Part shown: one piece after another, positions 51,206-60,800 of the stretch
Layout of the letters: each line of letters opens with the position of its first letter
How positions within the stretch are numbered: position 1 is the stretch's first letter
Assembly (NCBI GenBank): GCA_033854735.1
Contig: JAWWPY010000422.1
Span: forward strand, 1-64,000
DNA: 64,000 nucleotides
From: JAWWPY01 sp033854735
GTDB taxonomy: Bacteria; Actinomycetota; Actinomycetes; Streptosporangiales; Streptosporangiaceae
Direction of reading: 5' to 3'
Program-made: the position numbers and the translations under genes
Notes under the pieces: model-generated
Database searches by the model: none
Told to the model about the DNA's origin: nothing
The model's input: only the letters and a program-made list of their open reading frames with translations

Positions 51206-51972
51206 ACGCGGCCGCCATGACGCTGTCGCAAATGCGTTATGTCAATAAGGCTTTCTGGCGGAACCCGGCCTCGGCATTCTTCACGTTCGCCTTCCCGCTC
51301 ATGTTCCTGGTGATCTTCACCTCCTTGCTCGGCCACAACACGGTGCACATCGGCACCAGGTCGGTGAACCTATCGACGTACTACGTGGCCGCGATGGCGG
51401 CGTTCGCGGTGATCAGCGCCTGCTACACGAACATCGCGACGGCGGTGACCTTCCAGCGGGACGCCGGGGTCTTGAAGCGCCTCAACGGCACGCCGCTGCC
51501 CAGCTGGTCCTACCTAGGCGCCAGGATCCTGCATGCGCTGCTGATCTCGGTTCTGCTGGTCGCGATCACTGCCGCCTTCGGCCGCGCGTTCTACAGCGCG
51601 GACATCCCGACCGGCGCGACACTGCTCCGGTTCCTGGTCATGCTCGTGGTCGGGGCGGCCGCTTTCTGTGCCCTCGGCTTCGCGATCACCGCCGTCATCC
51701 CGAACGCCGACGCGTCACCGGCGATCGTCAACGCGACCATCCTGCCGCTGCTGTTCCTGTCCGGGATCTTCATCCCGTTCGGGAACAACGCGCCGGGCTG
51801 GATCCAGTGGGTCGCACGGATCTTCCCGGTCAGGCATTTCGCGAACGGGATGCAGGCCGGGTTCCTGGGGACCAGCTTCAACTGGACTGACGTCCTCGTG
51901 GTCGCCGCCTGGGGAGTCGCGGGGCTGCTCTTCGCGGTGCGCTACTTCAGCTGGGAACCGCGCACCGGGTGA
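51202..51972 (+). CDS. ABC-2 type transporter permease
   Basis: 256 residues with six membrane spans. The ABC-2 signature is FRNPASAFFTFAFPLMFLVIF-like (WRNPASAFFTFAFPLMF), with GVLKRLNGTPLPSWSYLGARIL and the conserved LLFLSGIFIPF before the last spans. It overlaps the ATPase gene in an ATGA arrangement. Confidence 0.94.
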   Translation: MNAAAMTLSQMRYVNKAFWRNPASAFFTFAFPLMFLVIFTSLLGHNTVHIGTRSVNLSTYYVAAMAAFAVISACYTNIATAVTFQRDAGVLKRLNGTPLPSWSYLGARILHALLISVLLVAITAAFGRAFYSADIPTGATLLRFLVMLVVGAAAFCALGFAITAVIPNADASPAIVNATILPLLFLSGIFIPFGNNAPGWIQWVARIFPVRHFANGMQAGFLGTSFNWTDVLVVAAWGVAGLLFAVRYFSWEPRTG

Positions 51973-51978
51973 CGCACG

Positions 51979-52230
51979 CGGCGCGGCGAGGTCATCGAGG
52001 CGGACATGCACAACCCCCAGGCAGTCCTGAGTCATGAGCGGCTGCGCACGCTGCTCGACCCGGATCAGCCGGTAGCGGTGCTGTTCATTTCGGTACTGCA
52101 TTTCACGTCGGACGCTTCGCGCATCGTCGCGCGCTTCCGCCAGTTCATGGCTCCCGGCAGCTACCTCGCGCAGCACCCAGGGAACACCTGGGCTGAACTA
52201 ACGCGACTAGCTGATGCCCCGGGTCATGAG
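51979..52230 (+). pseudogene. Fragment of a PF04672-type S-adenosylmethionine methyltransferase
   Basis: The frame directly after the permease stop encodes VIEADMHNPQAVL, then RTLLDPDQPVAVLFISVLHF and SRIVARFRQFMAPGSYLAQH, which match the middle of the actinobacterial Methyltransf_19 (DUF574) family. Both ends are missing, so this is a decayed gene. It is followed by an orphan DUF397 gene on the other strand. Confidence 0.6.
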
Positions 52231-52258
52231 ATGGCCGAGCGGCGCCCGGCACGAGGTC

Positions 52259-52501
52259 TCACGATTCGGCCGCTTCACCGCTGGCCAGGTCGAACTCGCC
52301 ATCCTGGACGCCGGCGGTGAAGGCGCGCCACTCGTCCGGGGTAAAGATCAGCGCGGGCCCGTCAGGGTTCTTGCCGTCGCGCAGCGCGATGACCTGGTCG
52401 CTGCCTTCCTTGGAGCCCGGCACGACCGCGACCTCAACGCACGTTCCGTCGTCCCCGCCGTTGTAGGTGGACTTGCGCCAGATGGCACGGGTCAGGTCCA
52501 T
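52259..52501 (-). CDS. DUF397 protein, orphan
   Basis: 80 residues: IWRKSTYNGGDDGTCVEVAVVPG, VIALRDGKNPDGPALIFTPDEW and AFTAGVQDGEFDLASGE. All family motifs are intact. There is no HTH partner gene next to it, unlike the pair at the left edge of the window. It may work with a distant regulator or be a leftover of a decayed pair. Confidence 0.8.
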   Translation of the reverse strand: MDLTRAIWRKSTYNGGDDGTCVEVAVVPGSKEGSDQVIALRDGKNPDGPALIFTPDEWRAFTAGVQDGEFDLASGEAAES

Positions 52502-52968
52502 GTCCGGCTGCCTTCCTCACCAAGTCGATGGAAGCTCGCGTGCAACTGTCAGGCGGCTACCGCTGGCTGGCATTCACCATAGCGCGCAGGAGCCTGATCG
52601 CTGGCGGCCCTGGCACGCCAGGCCTGACCGAGAGCGGCGACGATCTCCGCCTCAAAGGCGAACTCGCCCAGCCCCACGCCCGCTCCCCCGGTCGTTTGCG
52701 TCCGACGTTAATACCCCTGTCATGAAATGGCACGACGCTGGCGGTATTTCTCTACGGACAACTCGTCCGCCCACCGGTGGCTGCCGTCCCGGAGATACGG
52801 CCATGAGCCCGGGCGGCGAGGGCATGTTCAGTAGCAGTGTCGGTACGAATCGTTATCCTCTCGGCCACGAGGCTAATCGCTGGACACAACACCAACCAGT
52901 TCGGGTCAAGCAACCGGCCTGCCTAGTCGGATAGGCACAGGCCGCCTAACGGGTTAGACTGGAGGTCC
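52502..52968. other. Non-coding stretch before the HicA-like gene
   Basis: No gene is supported and no clear remnant of an HTH gene is seen. The last 40 bp carry TAGACT and GGAGG close to ATG 52969, the likely start signals of the next gene. Confidence 0.5.
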
Positions 52969-53244
52969 ATGGTCAAGCGGCCAAGGTCGGCAAGACAGGC
53001 GCTCTCGCTGCTCCGCAAGACGGCCAGGGACAGAGGGTTCACGGTTGACCAGGTCGTCAACCCGGCCACTGGGAAACCGCGAGGCAAGGGATCACACGAG
53101 GTGTGGGCGCTCTATGACGATCAGGACACCGAGATCGCACGCGGTGCCTTGACGAAGCATCCTGGGGAGATGTCCTGGGCTGTCACTCGCGCCTTCGAGG
53201 AGGCCTTCCAGAGGGTGCTTGGAGAAGGGTGGATGGACCGATGA
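52969..53244 (+). CDS. HicA-like toxin candidate
   Basis: 91 residues. The HicA fold is suggested by the N-terminal helix SARQALSLLRKTARDRGF, then KPRGKGSHEVWALY, with the His that is catalytic in HicA mRNA interferases. GEMSWAVTRAFEEAF is a C-terminal helix. GGAGG lies just upstream of ATG 52969. Its stop overlaps the next gene by 4 bp. Family assignment is by motif only and RNase activity is inferred. Confidence 0.65.
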   Translation: MVKRPRSARQALSLLRKTARDRGFTVDQVVNPATGKPRGKGSHEVWALYDDQDTEIARGALTKHPGEMSWAVTRAFEEAFQRVLGEGWMDR

Positions 53245-53642
53245 CCCGCGACAGCTACCGGGTGACCATCAGCCGGGAGGAGCCATGGTGGGTTGCCGCT
53301 GTCGATGGTGTCGGCGCGACGGAGGCCAAGAAGGTCGCCGAACTAGAGGACATGGTTCGCGATCTCATCGTGGTCATGCGCGACCTCGACACCCCCGATT
53401 TCGACCTGGTCTGGGACTATGACCTGCCCGCCGAGGCCGCCGCGGCCCTGAAGGACTTTCTGCGTTCGCGAGTAGAGCACGAGGCGGCGGAACGCCGCTA
53501 CCTTGAGGAAGCCGAACGAGCCGCCAAGGCCCTGGATGCAGCCAACGTATCGACGCGCGAGGCGGCCCAGCTCATGCACCTGTCCCACCAGCGCGTGCAG
53601 CAACTCAGAAAGCGTGGCGCGGACACCCGCGGTCAGGCGTAA
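53241..53642 (+). CDS. HicB-like antitoxin candidate with HTH tail
   Basis: 133 residues from ATG 53241. The first half has HicB-like YRVTISREEPWWVAAVDGVGATEAKKVAELE, a partly degraded RNase H-like fold. The second half is a helical segment, ending in a HTH (VSTREAAQLMHLSHQRVQQLRKRG) as in DNA-binding HicB antitoxins. The 4-bp overlap with the toxin-like gene supports a pair. Confidence 0.65.
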   Translation: MTRDSYRVTISREEPWWVAAVDGVGATEAKKVAELEDMVRDLIVVMRDLDTPDFDLVWDYDLPAEAAAALKDFLRSRVEHEAAERRYLEEAERAAKALDAANVSTREAAQLMHLSHQRVQQLRKRGADTRGQA

Positions 53643-53667
53643 GCCGTCGTACGAGACAGGGCGCTCT

Positions 53668-53805
53668 CAGGCCAGGTCGAACTCGCCGTCCAGCACGCCG
53701 GCGGTGAATGCGGTCCACTCGTACGGGGTGAAGATCAGCGCGGGCCCTTCAGGGTTCTTGCTATTACGCATGGCGATGACGTAGGCGCTGCCTTGCTTGG
53801 AGCCA
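53668..53805 (-). pseudogene. Truncated DUF397 gene
   Basis: On the minus strand the frame reads PGSKQGSAYVIAMRNSKNP, EGPALIFTPYEW and TAFTAGVLDGEFDLA, which is the C-terminal half of a DUF397 protein. The N-terminal WRKS region is missing; no start codon is seen. Its DNA resembles the DUF397 gene at 52.3 kb, so it may be a partial copy. Confidence 0.65.
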
Positions 53806-53891
53806 GGGTGCGCAGATCGGGCGGATATGACGCCCAGCGATCACCCGCCGATGCCCCGACGTCGTCTGGACCTGCCGGGGTGAGTGCGTCG

Positions 53892-54254
53892 CTATGAGCT
53901 GGAGCTCGTGGCGTCTGGTCTGTGGGGCGGCGGGGTCTGCGGGCTGCCCGCATGGACGGCTGCACCGAGGATGGCGTCGAGCAGGCCGGGGAATCGTTTT
54001 CCCAGGTCGGCGGCGCGCAGGCGCATGCGATGGGTGCGCCCGTCGATGACCGTCGCCGTCAGGCCAGCCTCGCGCAGGATCCGCCAATGGTTCGACAGCG
54101 TGGACTTGGGGACGTCGAGACCGGCGGGTGCGCAGGTGATCTCGGTCCCGGCGGACAGGCGGCGAACCAGTTCGAGGCGGACCGGGTCGCCCAAGGCGTG
54201 CAGAACGATCGGCAACTGGAGATCCGGGAGTGCCGGGTGGGGCAGGGACCGCAC
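53892..54254 (-). CDS. ArsR family transcriptional regulator
   Basis: 120 residues with a winged helix: LHALGDPVRLELVRRLSAG, CAPAGLDVPKSTLSNHWRILREAGLTATV and GRTHRMRLRAADL. The motif KSTLSNHWRILREAGL is typical of ArsR regulators. Cysteine TCAPAG sits near the metal or redox site of some members. It is divergent from the luciferase-like oxidoreductase gene and an 8-bp inverted repeat lies between them, so it probably controls that gene and itself. Confidence 0.88.
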   Translation of the reverse strand: MRSLPHPALPDLQLPIVLHALGDPVRLELVRRLSAGTEITCAPAGLDVPKSTLSNHWRILREAGLTATVIDGRTHRMRLRAADLGKRFPGLLDAILGAAVHAGSPQTPPPHRPDATSSSS

Positions 54255-54281
54255 AGTTCGTGATTATATCTGAATCGTTTG

Positions 54282-54304
54282 ATAGTTCGGGATAGTCGAA
54301 CTAT
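54282..54304. promoter_or_regulatory. Operator-like inverted repeat between ArsR and LLM genes
   Basis: ATAGTTCG and CGAACTAT form a perfect 8-bp inverted repeat with a 7-nt spacer. It lies 27 bp upstream of the ArsR start and 88 bp upstream of the oxidoreductase start, the expected place for ArsR binding. Confidence 0.65.
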
Positions 54305-54392
54305 TCTCGGGCGATGGCCCGCTTGAGCCGGTCCTCAAGCCCGGTGGTCCCGGCACCGGGGCCAGCAAGCAGATTCCCATTGGAGGCAGGCG

Positions 54393-55304
54393 GTGCGACT
54401 AGGTGTCCGGATCGACACTGACGGTGCAGGGCTCGACACGATCCTCGAGCGGGTGGGCGCGGTGGCCGCCGCCGGGCTCGACAGCACCTACTTCAGCCAG
54501 CTGAACTCCTGGGACGCCATCGATCTGGCTGCCATCTGCGCCCGGACAGTGCCCGGAATCGATGTCGGCACGGCGGTTACCCAGACCTATCCCCGCCACC
54601 CGCTCGCGCTGGCCAGCCAGGCGCTGACCGCCCAGGCCGTGAGCGGGAACCGCTTCACCCTCGGACTCGGTCCCAGCCACCCGCCGATCATCGAGGGCCA
54701 GTTCGGCTATTCCTACGACCGCCCTGCCCGCCATGTCCGCGAGTACCTGTCCGCCCTCGGGCCGCTCCTGCACGGTGAGCACGCCGACTACCACGGAGAA
54801 ACCCTCACCGCGGTCGGCAAGGTCGCACTGCCCGGGGCCAGGGCGCCGTCGGTGCTCCTCGCCGCGCTCGGACCGGTCATGCTGGACATTGCCGGCGAGC
54901 TGGCCGATGGCACCGTCACTGTATGGACCGGCCCCGAGGCCATCGGCGACTACATCGCACCGCGGATCACTCGTGCCGCGTCCCGTGCGGGCCGGGCCGT
55001 CCCTCGCGTCGTGGCGTGCGTCAGGGTCAGCGTCACGGCGGATCCCGACGGCGCCCGCGACCGGCTGGCGGCGATGCTCGGGGCGGCCGGTCAGCTACCC
55101 AGCTACCGCTCGCTTCTCGAGCGTCAGGGCAAGTCGGGCGTGCACGAGACGCTCGTCGCCGGAGACGAGACCGTCATCGCGCGGGCCCTCCGGAGCTACG
55201 CCGATGCAGGCGCGACCGAGCTGGTCGTCAGCCTGCATGGCGACCAGGAGACACAAGCGCGCACCCTCAAGGTGCTCTCCGGGCTACAGACAAGCAGCAC
55301 GTGA
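54393..55304 (+). CDS. LLM class F420-dependent oxidoreductase
   Basis: 303 residues from GTG 54393, with GGAGG about 6 nt upstream. The luciferase-like fold is shown by MRLGVRIDTDG, VGAVAAAGLDSTYFSQL, VGTAVTQTYPRHPLALASQAL and FTLGLGPSHPPIIEGQFG. The start (VRLGV-type) and GPSHP motif match the F420-dependent LLM branch. The reaction is likely reduction of an oxidised organic compound by F420H2. It is divergent from ArsR and may be induced by its ligand. Confidence 0.88.
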   Translation: MRLGVRIDTDGAGLDTILERVGAVAAAGLDSTYFSQLNSWDAIDLAAICARTVPGIDVGTAVTQTYPRHPLALASQALTAQAVSGNRFTLGLGPSHPPIIEGQFGYSYDRPARHVREYLSALGPLLHGEHADYHGETLTAVGKVALPGARAPSVLLAALGPVMLDIAGELADGTVTVWTGPEAIGDYIAPRITRAASRAGRAVPRVVACVRVSVTADPDGARDRLAAMLGAAGQLPSYRSLLERQGKSGVHETLVAGDETVIARALRSYADAGATELVVSLHGDQETQARTLKVLSGLQTSST

Positions 55305-55452
55305 CCGGCTCAAGGCTCTTCCCGGGGAAGACCGATTGCCGCAGGAAATGGTCGGGCTCGCGGCCTTGCTCGGGCGCCGCGCCGACGCTGCAGCGGTCGG
55401 CCGGACACGGGCGCCGTAAGGCGAGCCGAAGAGGCCGTTAGGGTGGGGAGCT

Positions 55453-56484
55453 ATGGAGATGCGCGTGCTTGGCACAACCGGTATGCGGGTCAGCCCGCTT
55501 TGTCTGGGCGCGATGATGTTCGGGTCCTGGGGCAATCCCGATCATGACGAGTCGATCCGGATCATCGACCGGGCGCTCGATGCAGGGATCAACTTCATCG
55601 ACACTGCGGACGTGTATTCGGCGGGCGAGTCGGAGGAGATCGTCGGCAAGGCGCTGGCCGCCGGCCGGCGGGACCGCGTCGTGCTCGCGACCAAGGCTCA
55701 TGGCCGGATGGGCGACGACGTGAACGAGCAGGGAAACTCCCGGCGCTGGATCATCCGGGAGTGCGAGAACAGCCTGCGTCGCCTCGGCACCGACTACATC
55801 GACCTGTACCAGATCCACCGGCCCGACCCGGCCGCGGACATCGATGAGACGCTGGGCGCTCTTACCGACCTGATCAGGGCAGGCAAGATCTGTTATGCGG
55901 GCAGCTCGACGTTCCTGTCGTCGCAGATCGTCGAGGCTCAGTGGACCGCCCAGCGGCGCGGCCGGGAACGGTTCGTCTGCGAGCAGCCGCCGTATTCGAT
56001 CCTGGTGCGCGGTGTCGAGGCCGAGGTCCTGCCGGCCTGCCAGCGCTACGGGATGGGCGTTATCCCGTGGAGTCCGCTGGCCGGTGGCTGGCTGTCCGGC
56101 CGCTACCGCAAGGACGGCGACCTGCCCGCCAGCCGCAGGGCCGCGCGGATACCGCAGCGGTACGACATGAGCCTGCCCGGCAATCAGGCGAAGCTGGAAG
56201 CGGCTGAGAAACTGGCCGGCCTAGCTGATGAGACCGGCCTGTCCCTGATCCACCTGGCGCTGGCCTTCGTGACGAGTCACCCAGCCGTCACCTCGGCCAT
56301 CATCGGGCCGCGGACCATGGAGCAGTTGGAAAGCCAGCTCGGCGCCGCCGACATCGTCCTGACGTCCGACATCCTCGACCAGATCGACGAGATCGTCCCG
56401 CCGGGCACCAATCTCAACCCGCCTGATCGCGGGTACGAGCCGCCAGCACTGACCGATCCATCGCTGCGCCGCCGGCGTCACTGA
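55453..56484 (+). CDS. Aldo/keto reductase
   Basis: 343 residues. The beta-barrel active site is NFIDTADVYSAGESEEIVG (Asp and Tyr), VLATKAHG (Lys) and LYQIHRPDP (His). The cofactor-binding part has AFVTSHPAVTSAIIGPRTMEQLESQL. It belongs to the AKR11/12-type family with a preference for NADPH. GGGTGGGGAGCT lies just before ATG 55453. Substrate unknown, although nearness to the F420 oxidoreductase suggests a detoxification role. Confidence 0.92.
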   Translation: MEMRVLGTTGMRVSPLCLGAMMFGSWGNPDHDESIRIIDRALDAGINFIDTADVYSAGESEEIVGKALAAGRRDRVVLATKAHGRMGDDVNEQGNSRRWIIRECENSLRRLGTDYIDLYQIHRPDPAADIDETLGALTDLIRAGKICYAGSSTFLSSQIVEAQWTAQRRGRERFVCEQPPYSILVRGVEAEVLPACQRYGMGVIPWSPLAGGWLSGRYRKDGDLPASRRAARIPQRYDMSLPGNQAKLEAAEKLAGLADETGLSLIHLALAFVTSHPAVTSAIIGPRTMEQLESQLGAADIVLTSDILDQIDEIVPPGTNLNPPDRGYEPPALTDPSLRRRRH

Positions 56485-56510
56485 CAGGCCGGGCCGACCG
56501 TCACCGGCGG

Positions 56511-56927
56511 TCAGTGCGCTTCGGGAGCGGCCAGGTAGTCCTCGTCGGCGACGTGCCCGGACCAGATCGTGGTCTCACCGGTGGCCGGGTCGCGCTCCTG
56601 GATGGCGATGTGGCTCATCAGCCGGTCTGGCGCGGCCCCGTGCCAGTGCATCTCCCCTGGCCCGGCCACCACCGTGTCGCCGGGGCGGACCTCCACGACC
56701 GGGCCGCCCTCGGCCTGGACCCGGCCGACACCGTCGAGGACGTGCAGGACCTGGCCGAGCGGGTGAGTGTGCCAGGCCGTCCGGGCGCCGGGCGAGAAGT
56801 GCACCCGGAGCGATCGCACCAGGCCCGGCTCGGGCAGGACGGCGATCTCGTCCACCCACACCTGCCCCGTGAACCAGTCCGCTGGCCCACGCGTGCTCGC
56901 CCGGGACGCCGCGCCCTTCACTTCCAT
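56511..56927 (-). CDS. Cupin protein, hydroxynitrile-lyase-like
   Basis: 138 residues with a single cupin: ADWFTGQVWVD, SPGARTAWHTHPLGQVLHVLDGVGRV and GPGEMHWHGAAPDRLMSHIAIQE. The His ligands and HWHGAAP motif match the manganese-cupin family that includes mandelonitrile lyases (GtHNL/AcHNL) as well as proteins annotated as carboxymuconolactone-like. Whether it has lyase activity is unknown. It overlaps the AraC gene by 10 bp, so the regulator should control it. Confidence 0.82.
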   Translation of the reverse strand: MEVKGAASRASTRGPADWFTGQVWVDEIAVLPEPGLVRSLRVHFSPGARTAWHTHPLGQVLHVLDGVGRVQAEGGPVVEVRPGDTVVAGPGEMHWHGAAPDRLMSHIAIQERDPATGETTIWSGHVADEDYLAAPEAH

Positions 56928-57730
56928 AGTGTCTCCTCGTCACTCGACCTGGTCATCTGCATACGGCCATGACGCCTGGCCCGGGCCAGGGCCGCCGGGG
57001 GCAGGCCGGCCAGGCGGGCGCTCTCCCTGGTGAGGTGGGCCTGATCGGCATAACCGGTCTCGGTGGCCAGCCGGGCCAGGTCAGGCGGCACTGTCATCTG
57101 GTCGATGCCGGATACGAAACGGCGGAACCGCAGCACCCGCCGCAGGGTGGCCGGCCCGTAGCCAACCGCGGCACGGCAGCGCCGGTGCAGGTGGCGCTCG
57201 CTGACGCCGAGATCAGCGGCCACGTCGGCCACCCGGGCCCGGGGCGAGCCGAGGCGGCGCGCCGTCTCCACCACCAGCGGGTCGGGCGGCCCGGCCGCCA
57301 CCATGCGGCCGGCGATCCCGGCCAGGGCACACATCGCCGCATCAGGCGTGACCCAGCCGGGCAGCAGCCGGGCCAGGTCGAGGGCGGGGCCGTCGGGAGC
57401 CTCGCGGGCCAGATCAGCGGCGTCGACGCGCTGGTCGAGCAGCGCATGGAGCGGCATGCGGAGGGCCGGGCCGCCCGCACCGGGCCGCAGCCGTATCCCG
57501 GCGAACAGTGTGGCCGGCTCGAAGGCCGACGGCACCGGCCCGGTGTCGGGCCCGGCGACGAACACTCCCCGCCCGCGCTGCCAGATCAGGTCCGCGCAGC
57601 CGTCGGGCAGCACCGGGGCCTGCCCGGCTTCCCCGGCCGGGATCACCCGGACCCACAGGCAGGACACCCCGGCGCGCAGCACGGCAGGAGGCGCATACTC
57701 CCGATAGCCGGGCGACCAGTCCACCAGCAC
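56918..57730 (-). CDS. AraC family transcriptional regulator
   Basis: 270 residues from GTG 57730. The N-terminal half (about 1-130) is the DUF6597-type sensor, LVDWSPGYREYAPP, VLPDGCADLIWQRG and FAGIRLRPGAGG. The HTH region is RVADVAADLGVSERHLHRRCRAAVGYGPATLRRVLRFRRF followed by TETGYADQAHLTRESARLAG, the second helix pair. It overlaps and precedes the cupin gene, which it probably controls. Confidence 0.9.
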   Translation of the reverse strand: MLVDWSPGYREYAPPAVLRAGVSCLWVRVIPAGEAGQAPVLPDGCADLIWQRGRGVFVAGPDTGPVPSAFEPATLFAGIRLRPGAGGPALRMPLHALLDQRVDAADLAREAPDGPALDLARLLPGWVTPDAAMCALAGIAGRMVAAGPPDPLVVETARRLGSPRARVADVAADLGVSERHLHRRCRAAVGYGPATLRRVLRFRRFVSGIDQMTVPPDLARLATETGYADQAHLTRESARLAGLPPAALARARRHGRMQMTRSSDEETLWK

Positions 57731-57832
57731 GAGACGAGTCTGCCATGCGCGTGTCCGTTTCGTTCACGACGCCCGTGCCGCCGCCCCGCTGGCGCGATCA
57801 ACCTGATCCGGCTCGACGCCTGGTGGACCCGG

Positions 57833-60800
57833 TCAGCCGTAGAAGAGGCGCTCCATGACGGCACGGGCTCGTCGCGCCGCACGCCGGTAGTGCTCCACCA
57901 GATCCTGGGGGGTGTCGGGCGGGTACCCCATGAGCCGCGCCACCGCCGCCAGTTCAGCCTGCTTGGCCGGGATCACGTCGGACGCCCGGCCGCGCACCTG
58001 CATCACTGCGTCGCGGATCCGGGTCGCCAACCGCCACGCCGTTGTCAGCGCCGCCGCGTCATCCTCCGACACCAGGGCCGCCTTTCGGGCAGCCGCCAGC
58101 GCGGTAAGGGTCCGGGTGGTTCGCAGCCCGTCGATCTCATGGGCATGCGTCAATTGCAGTAGCTGAACCACCCACTCCACGTCCGTGAGCCCCCCGGGTC
58201 CAAGCTTCACGTGTAGCGCCGGATCGACTCCTCTGGGCATCCGTTCGGATTCCATGCGCGCTTTAATACGCCTTATCTCCCGCACGGAAGATTCGCTGAT
58301 TCCGCCGGCCGGGTACCGGAACTCATCGGCCAGTGCGGTGAACCGGGCCCCAAGCTCACGGTCTCCGGCGACCGGCGCGGCGCGCAGCAGCGCCTGCGCC
58401 TCCCAGGGCAGCGACCAGCGCTCGTAGTAGGCCCGGTAGGAGGCCAGGGTCCGCACCAGCGGGCCCTGCCGCCCTTCCGGGCGGAGGCCGGGGTCGATGA
58501 CCAGCGGCGGGTCCGGCGCGGGCCGGGCCAGCAGCCCGCGCAATTCCTCGGCGATCGCGTGCGCCGCCCTGGTCGCCGTCTCCTCGTCCGTGCCGGGCAG
58601 CGGTTCGTGCACGAACATCACGTCGGCGTCGCTCCCGTAGCTGGTCTCGCGGCCGCCGAACCTGCCCATGGCGATCACGGACATGCGGGTGGGCAGCGGG
58701 CCGTCCTCGCTCTCGGCCTTCTGGATCGCGGCGTCGAGCGCGGCGCCGATGGTCACCACGGCGATAACCGTCAGCGCCTCGCCGGTTTCTTCCACGCTGG
58801 CCATTCCCAGCACGTCGGCGGTTGCGGTGCGGAGCAGTTCGCGGCGGCGCAGCGCGCGGACCGCGGTGACCGCCCCCTCCGCGGTGGCGTGCCTGCCGAC
58901 CACAGCGGTGGCCTCACCGTGCAGCGCCGCGGCGGGCCGCGGCACGAGCTGGGCGTCCTCGCCCAGGATCGCCACCACCTCGGGCGCTTGCAGCAGCAGG
59001 TCAGTCGCGTAACGACTGGAGGCGAGCAGCCTGGCCATGCGCTGTGCGACCTTGGTGTCGTCGCGGAGCAGCCGCAAGTACCACGGAGTGTTTCCGAGAG
59101 CATCGCTGACCTGGCGGAACGCCAGGAGCCCCGCGTCCGGCTGGGCCGCGTCCGCGAACCATTCGAGCATCACCGGCAGCAACGTGCGCTGGATCGCCGC
59201 CCGGCGTGACACCCCGGAGGTCAGCGCCTCAATGTGCCGCAGCGCACCCGCCGGGTCGGCGTACCCGAGCGCCTCGAGCCGGGCCCGCGCCGCCTCGGGG
59301 GTGAGCCTGACCGCCTCGCCGGGGAGCCGGGCGACGGCTTCGAGCAGCGGCCGGTAGAACAGTTTCTCGTGCAGCCGGCGCGCTTCGCGGGCGTGCTCCC
59401 GCCAGCGCGCGGTGAGTTCCGCCGCCGGGTCGGCGCGCGACGGCGGCCCTGGCGGAACGGCGCCGCAGCGCGTGATCTGCCGCCGCATCGCCCGGCCGAG
59501 CCTGCGCAGCACCTCGGGATCATCCGGGAGGGTGTGCGTCCGGCGCAGCTGGCGCAGCTGGAGCAGGTGCTCGACCCGCCGCAGGAACCGGTAGGCGGAG
59601 GCCATCGTGGCCGCGTCCTCCCGGCCCACATAGCCGCCACGGGCCAGTGCGGCCAGCGCGGGCAGGGTGGCCTGCTCGCGGAGTGTCTCGTCGGTCCGGC
59701 CGTGCACCAGTTGCAGCAGCTGAACCGCGAACTCGATGTCACGCAGCCCGCCGGGACCCAGCTTGAGCTGGCGGCCGGCCTCGGCGGCCGGCAGGGTGCC
59801 AATGACCCGGCGGCGCATGGCCTGGACTTCGGTGACGAAATGCTCGCGCTGCGACGCCCGCCAGATCATCGGGCTGAGCGCGTCGACATAGGCGCGGCCG
59901 AGGGCCAGGTCACCGGCCACCGGCCGGGCCTTGAGCAGGGCCTGGAACTCCCACGTCTTGGCCCAGCGTTCGTAGTAGGCGACGTGGCTGGCGAGGGTCC
60001 GGACGAGCGGGCCGCTGCGGCCTTCTGGGCGCAGGTTCGGATCTACCGGGAACAACGACCCCTCTGCGCTGCTCTGCGAGCAGACCCGGATCAAGCCCGA
60101 CGCCAGCCGGGTGGCCGTGACCAGGGCGGCGGCCTCGGCGGCGGCCTGCCCGGAACCGACTGCCTCCCCGGAACCGGCCGTCTCCCCAGCACTGGCCGTC
60201 TCCCCAGCACCGGCTGCCTCCCCGGAACCGACTGCCTCCCCAGCACCGGCCGTCTCCCCAGCGCCGGCCGTCTCCCCGGATTCTGGCGGCGCGGCCACGA
60301 AGATTACGTCCACGTCGCTGGCGTAGTTCAGTTCGTATCCACCGCATTTACCCATGGCGATCACGGCCAGCCGGCCGGGAGCCGACCCAGCGGGGAGCTG
60401 GGATCGGGCGATGGCCAGCGCAGCCTCCAGCGCCGCGGCGGCCAGGTCGGCCAGTTCCGCCGCAACCTTGTCCAGCGTGATGAGCCCGGTGAGGTCCCTG
60501 GCCGCCAGGTGCACGAGCCGGCGACGGTAAGCAGCGCGCAGCGCAGTGGCCGGGTCACCGCCGACGGCTTCCCCCGGCCGGGCCACCGGCTCCGGGTCAG
60601 CCGGACGGGCCCCCGTGGCCTCCAGCAAGGTGGCGCGGAGCTGCGCCGCCGAAGGGCCGCACAACGCATCGTCGCCACACAGCACCCGCCAGTCATCCGG
60701 GTGCCTGGCCAGATGGTCGCCCAGGGCGGCGCTGGCCCCCAGGACCGCGGTCAGCCTGGTGCGCAGCCCGGCATCGGCCCGCAGCGCGCCGCGCAGGTCA

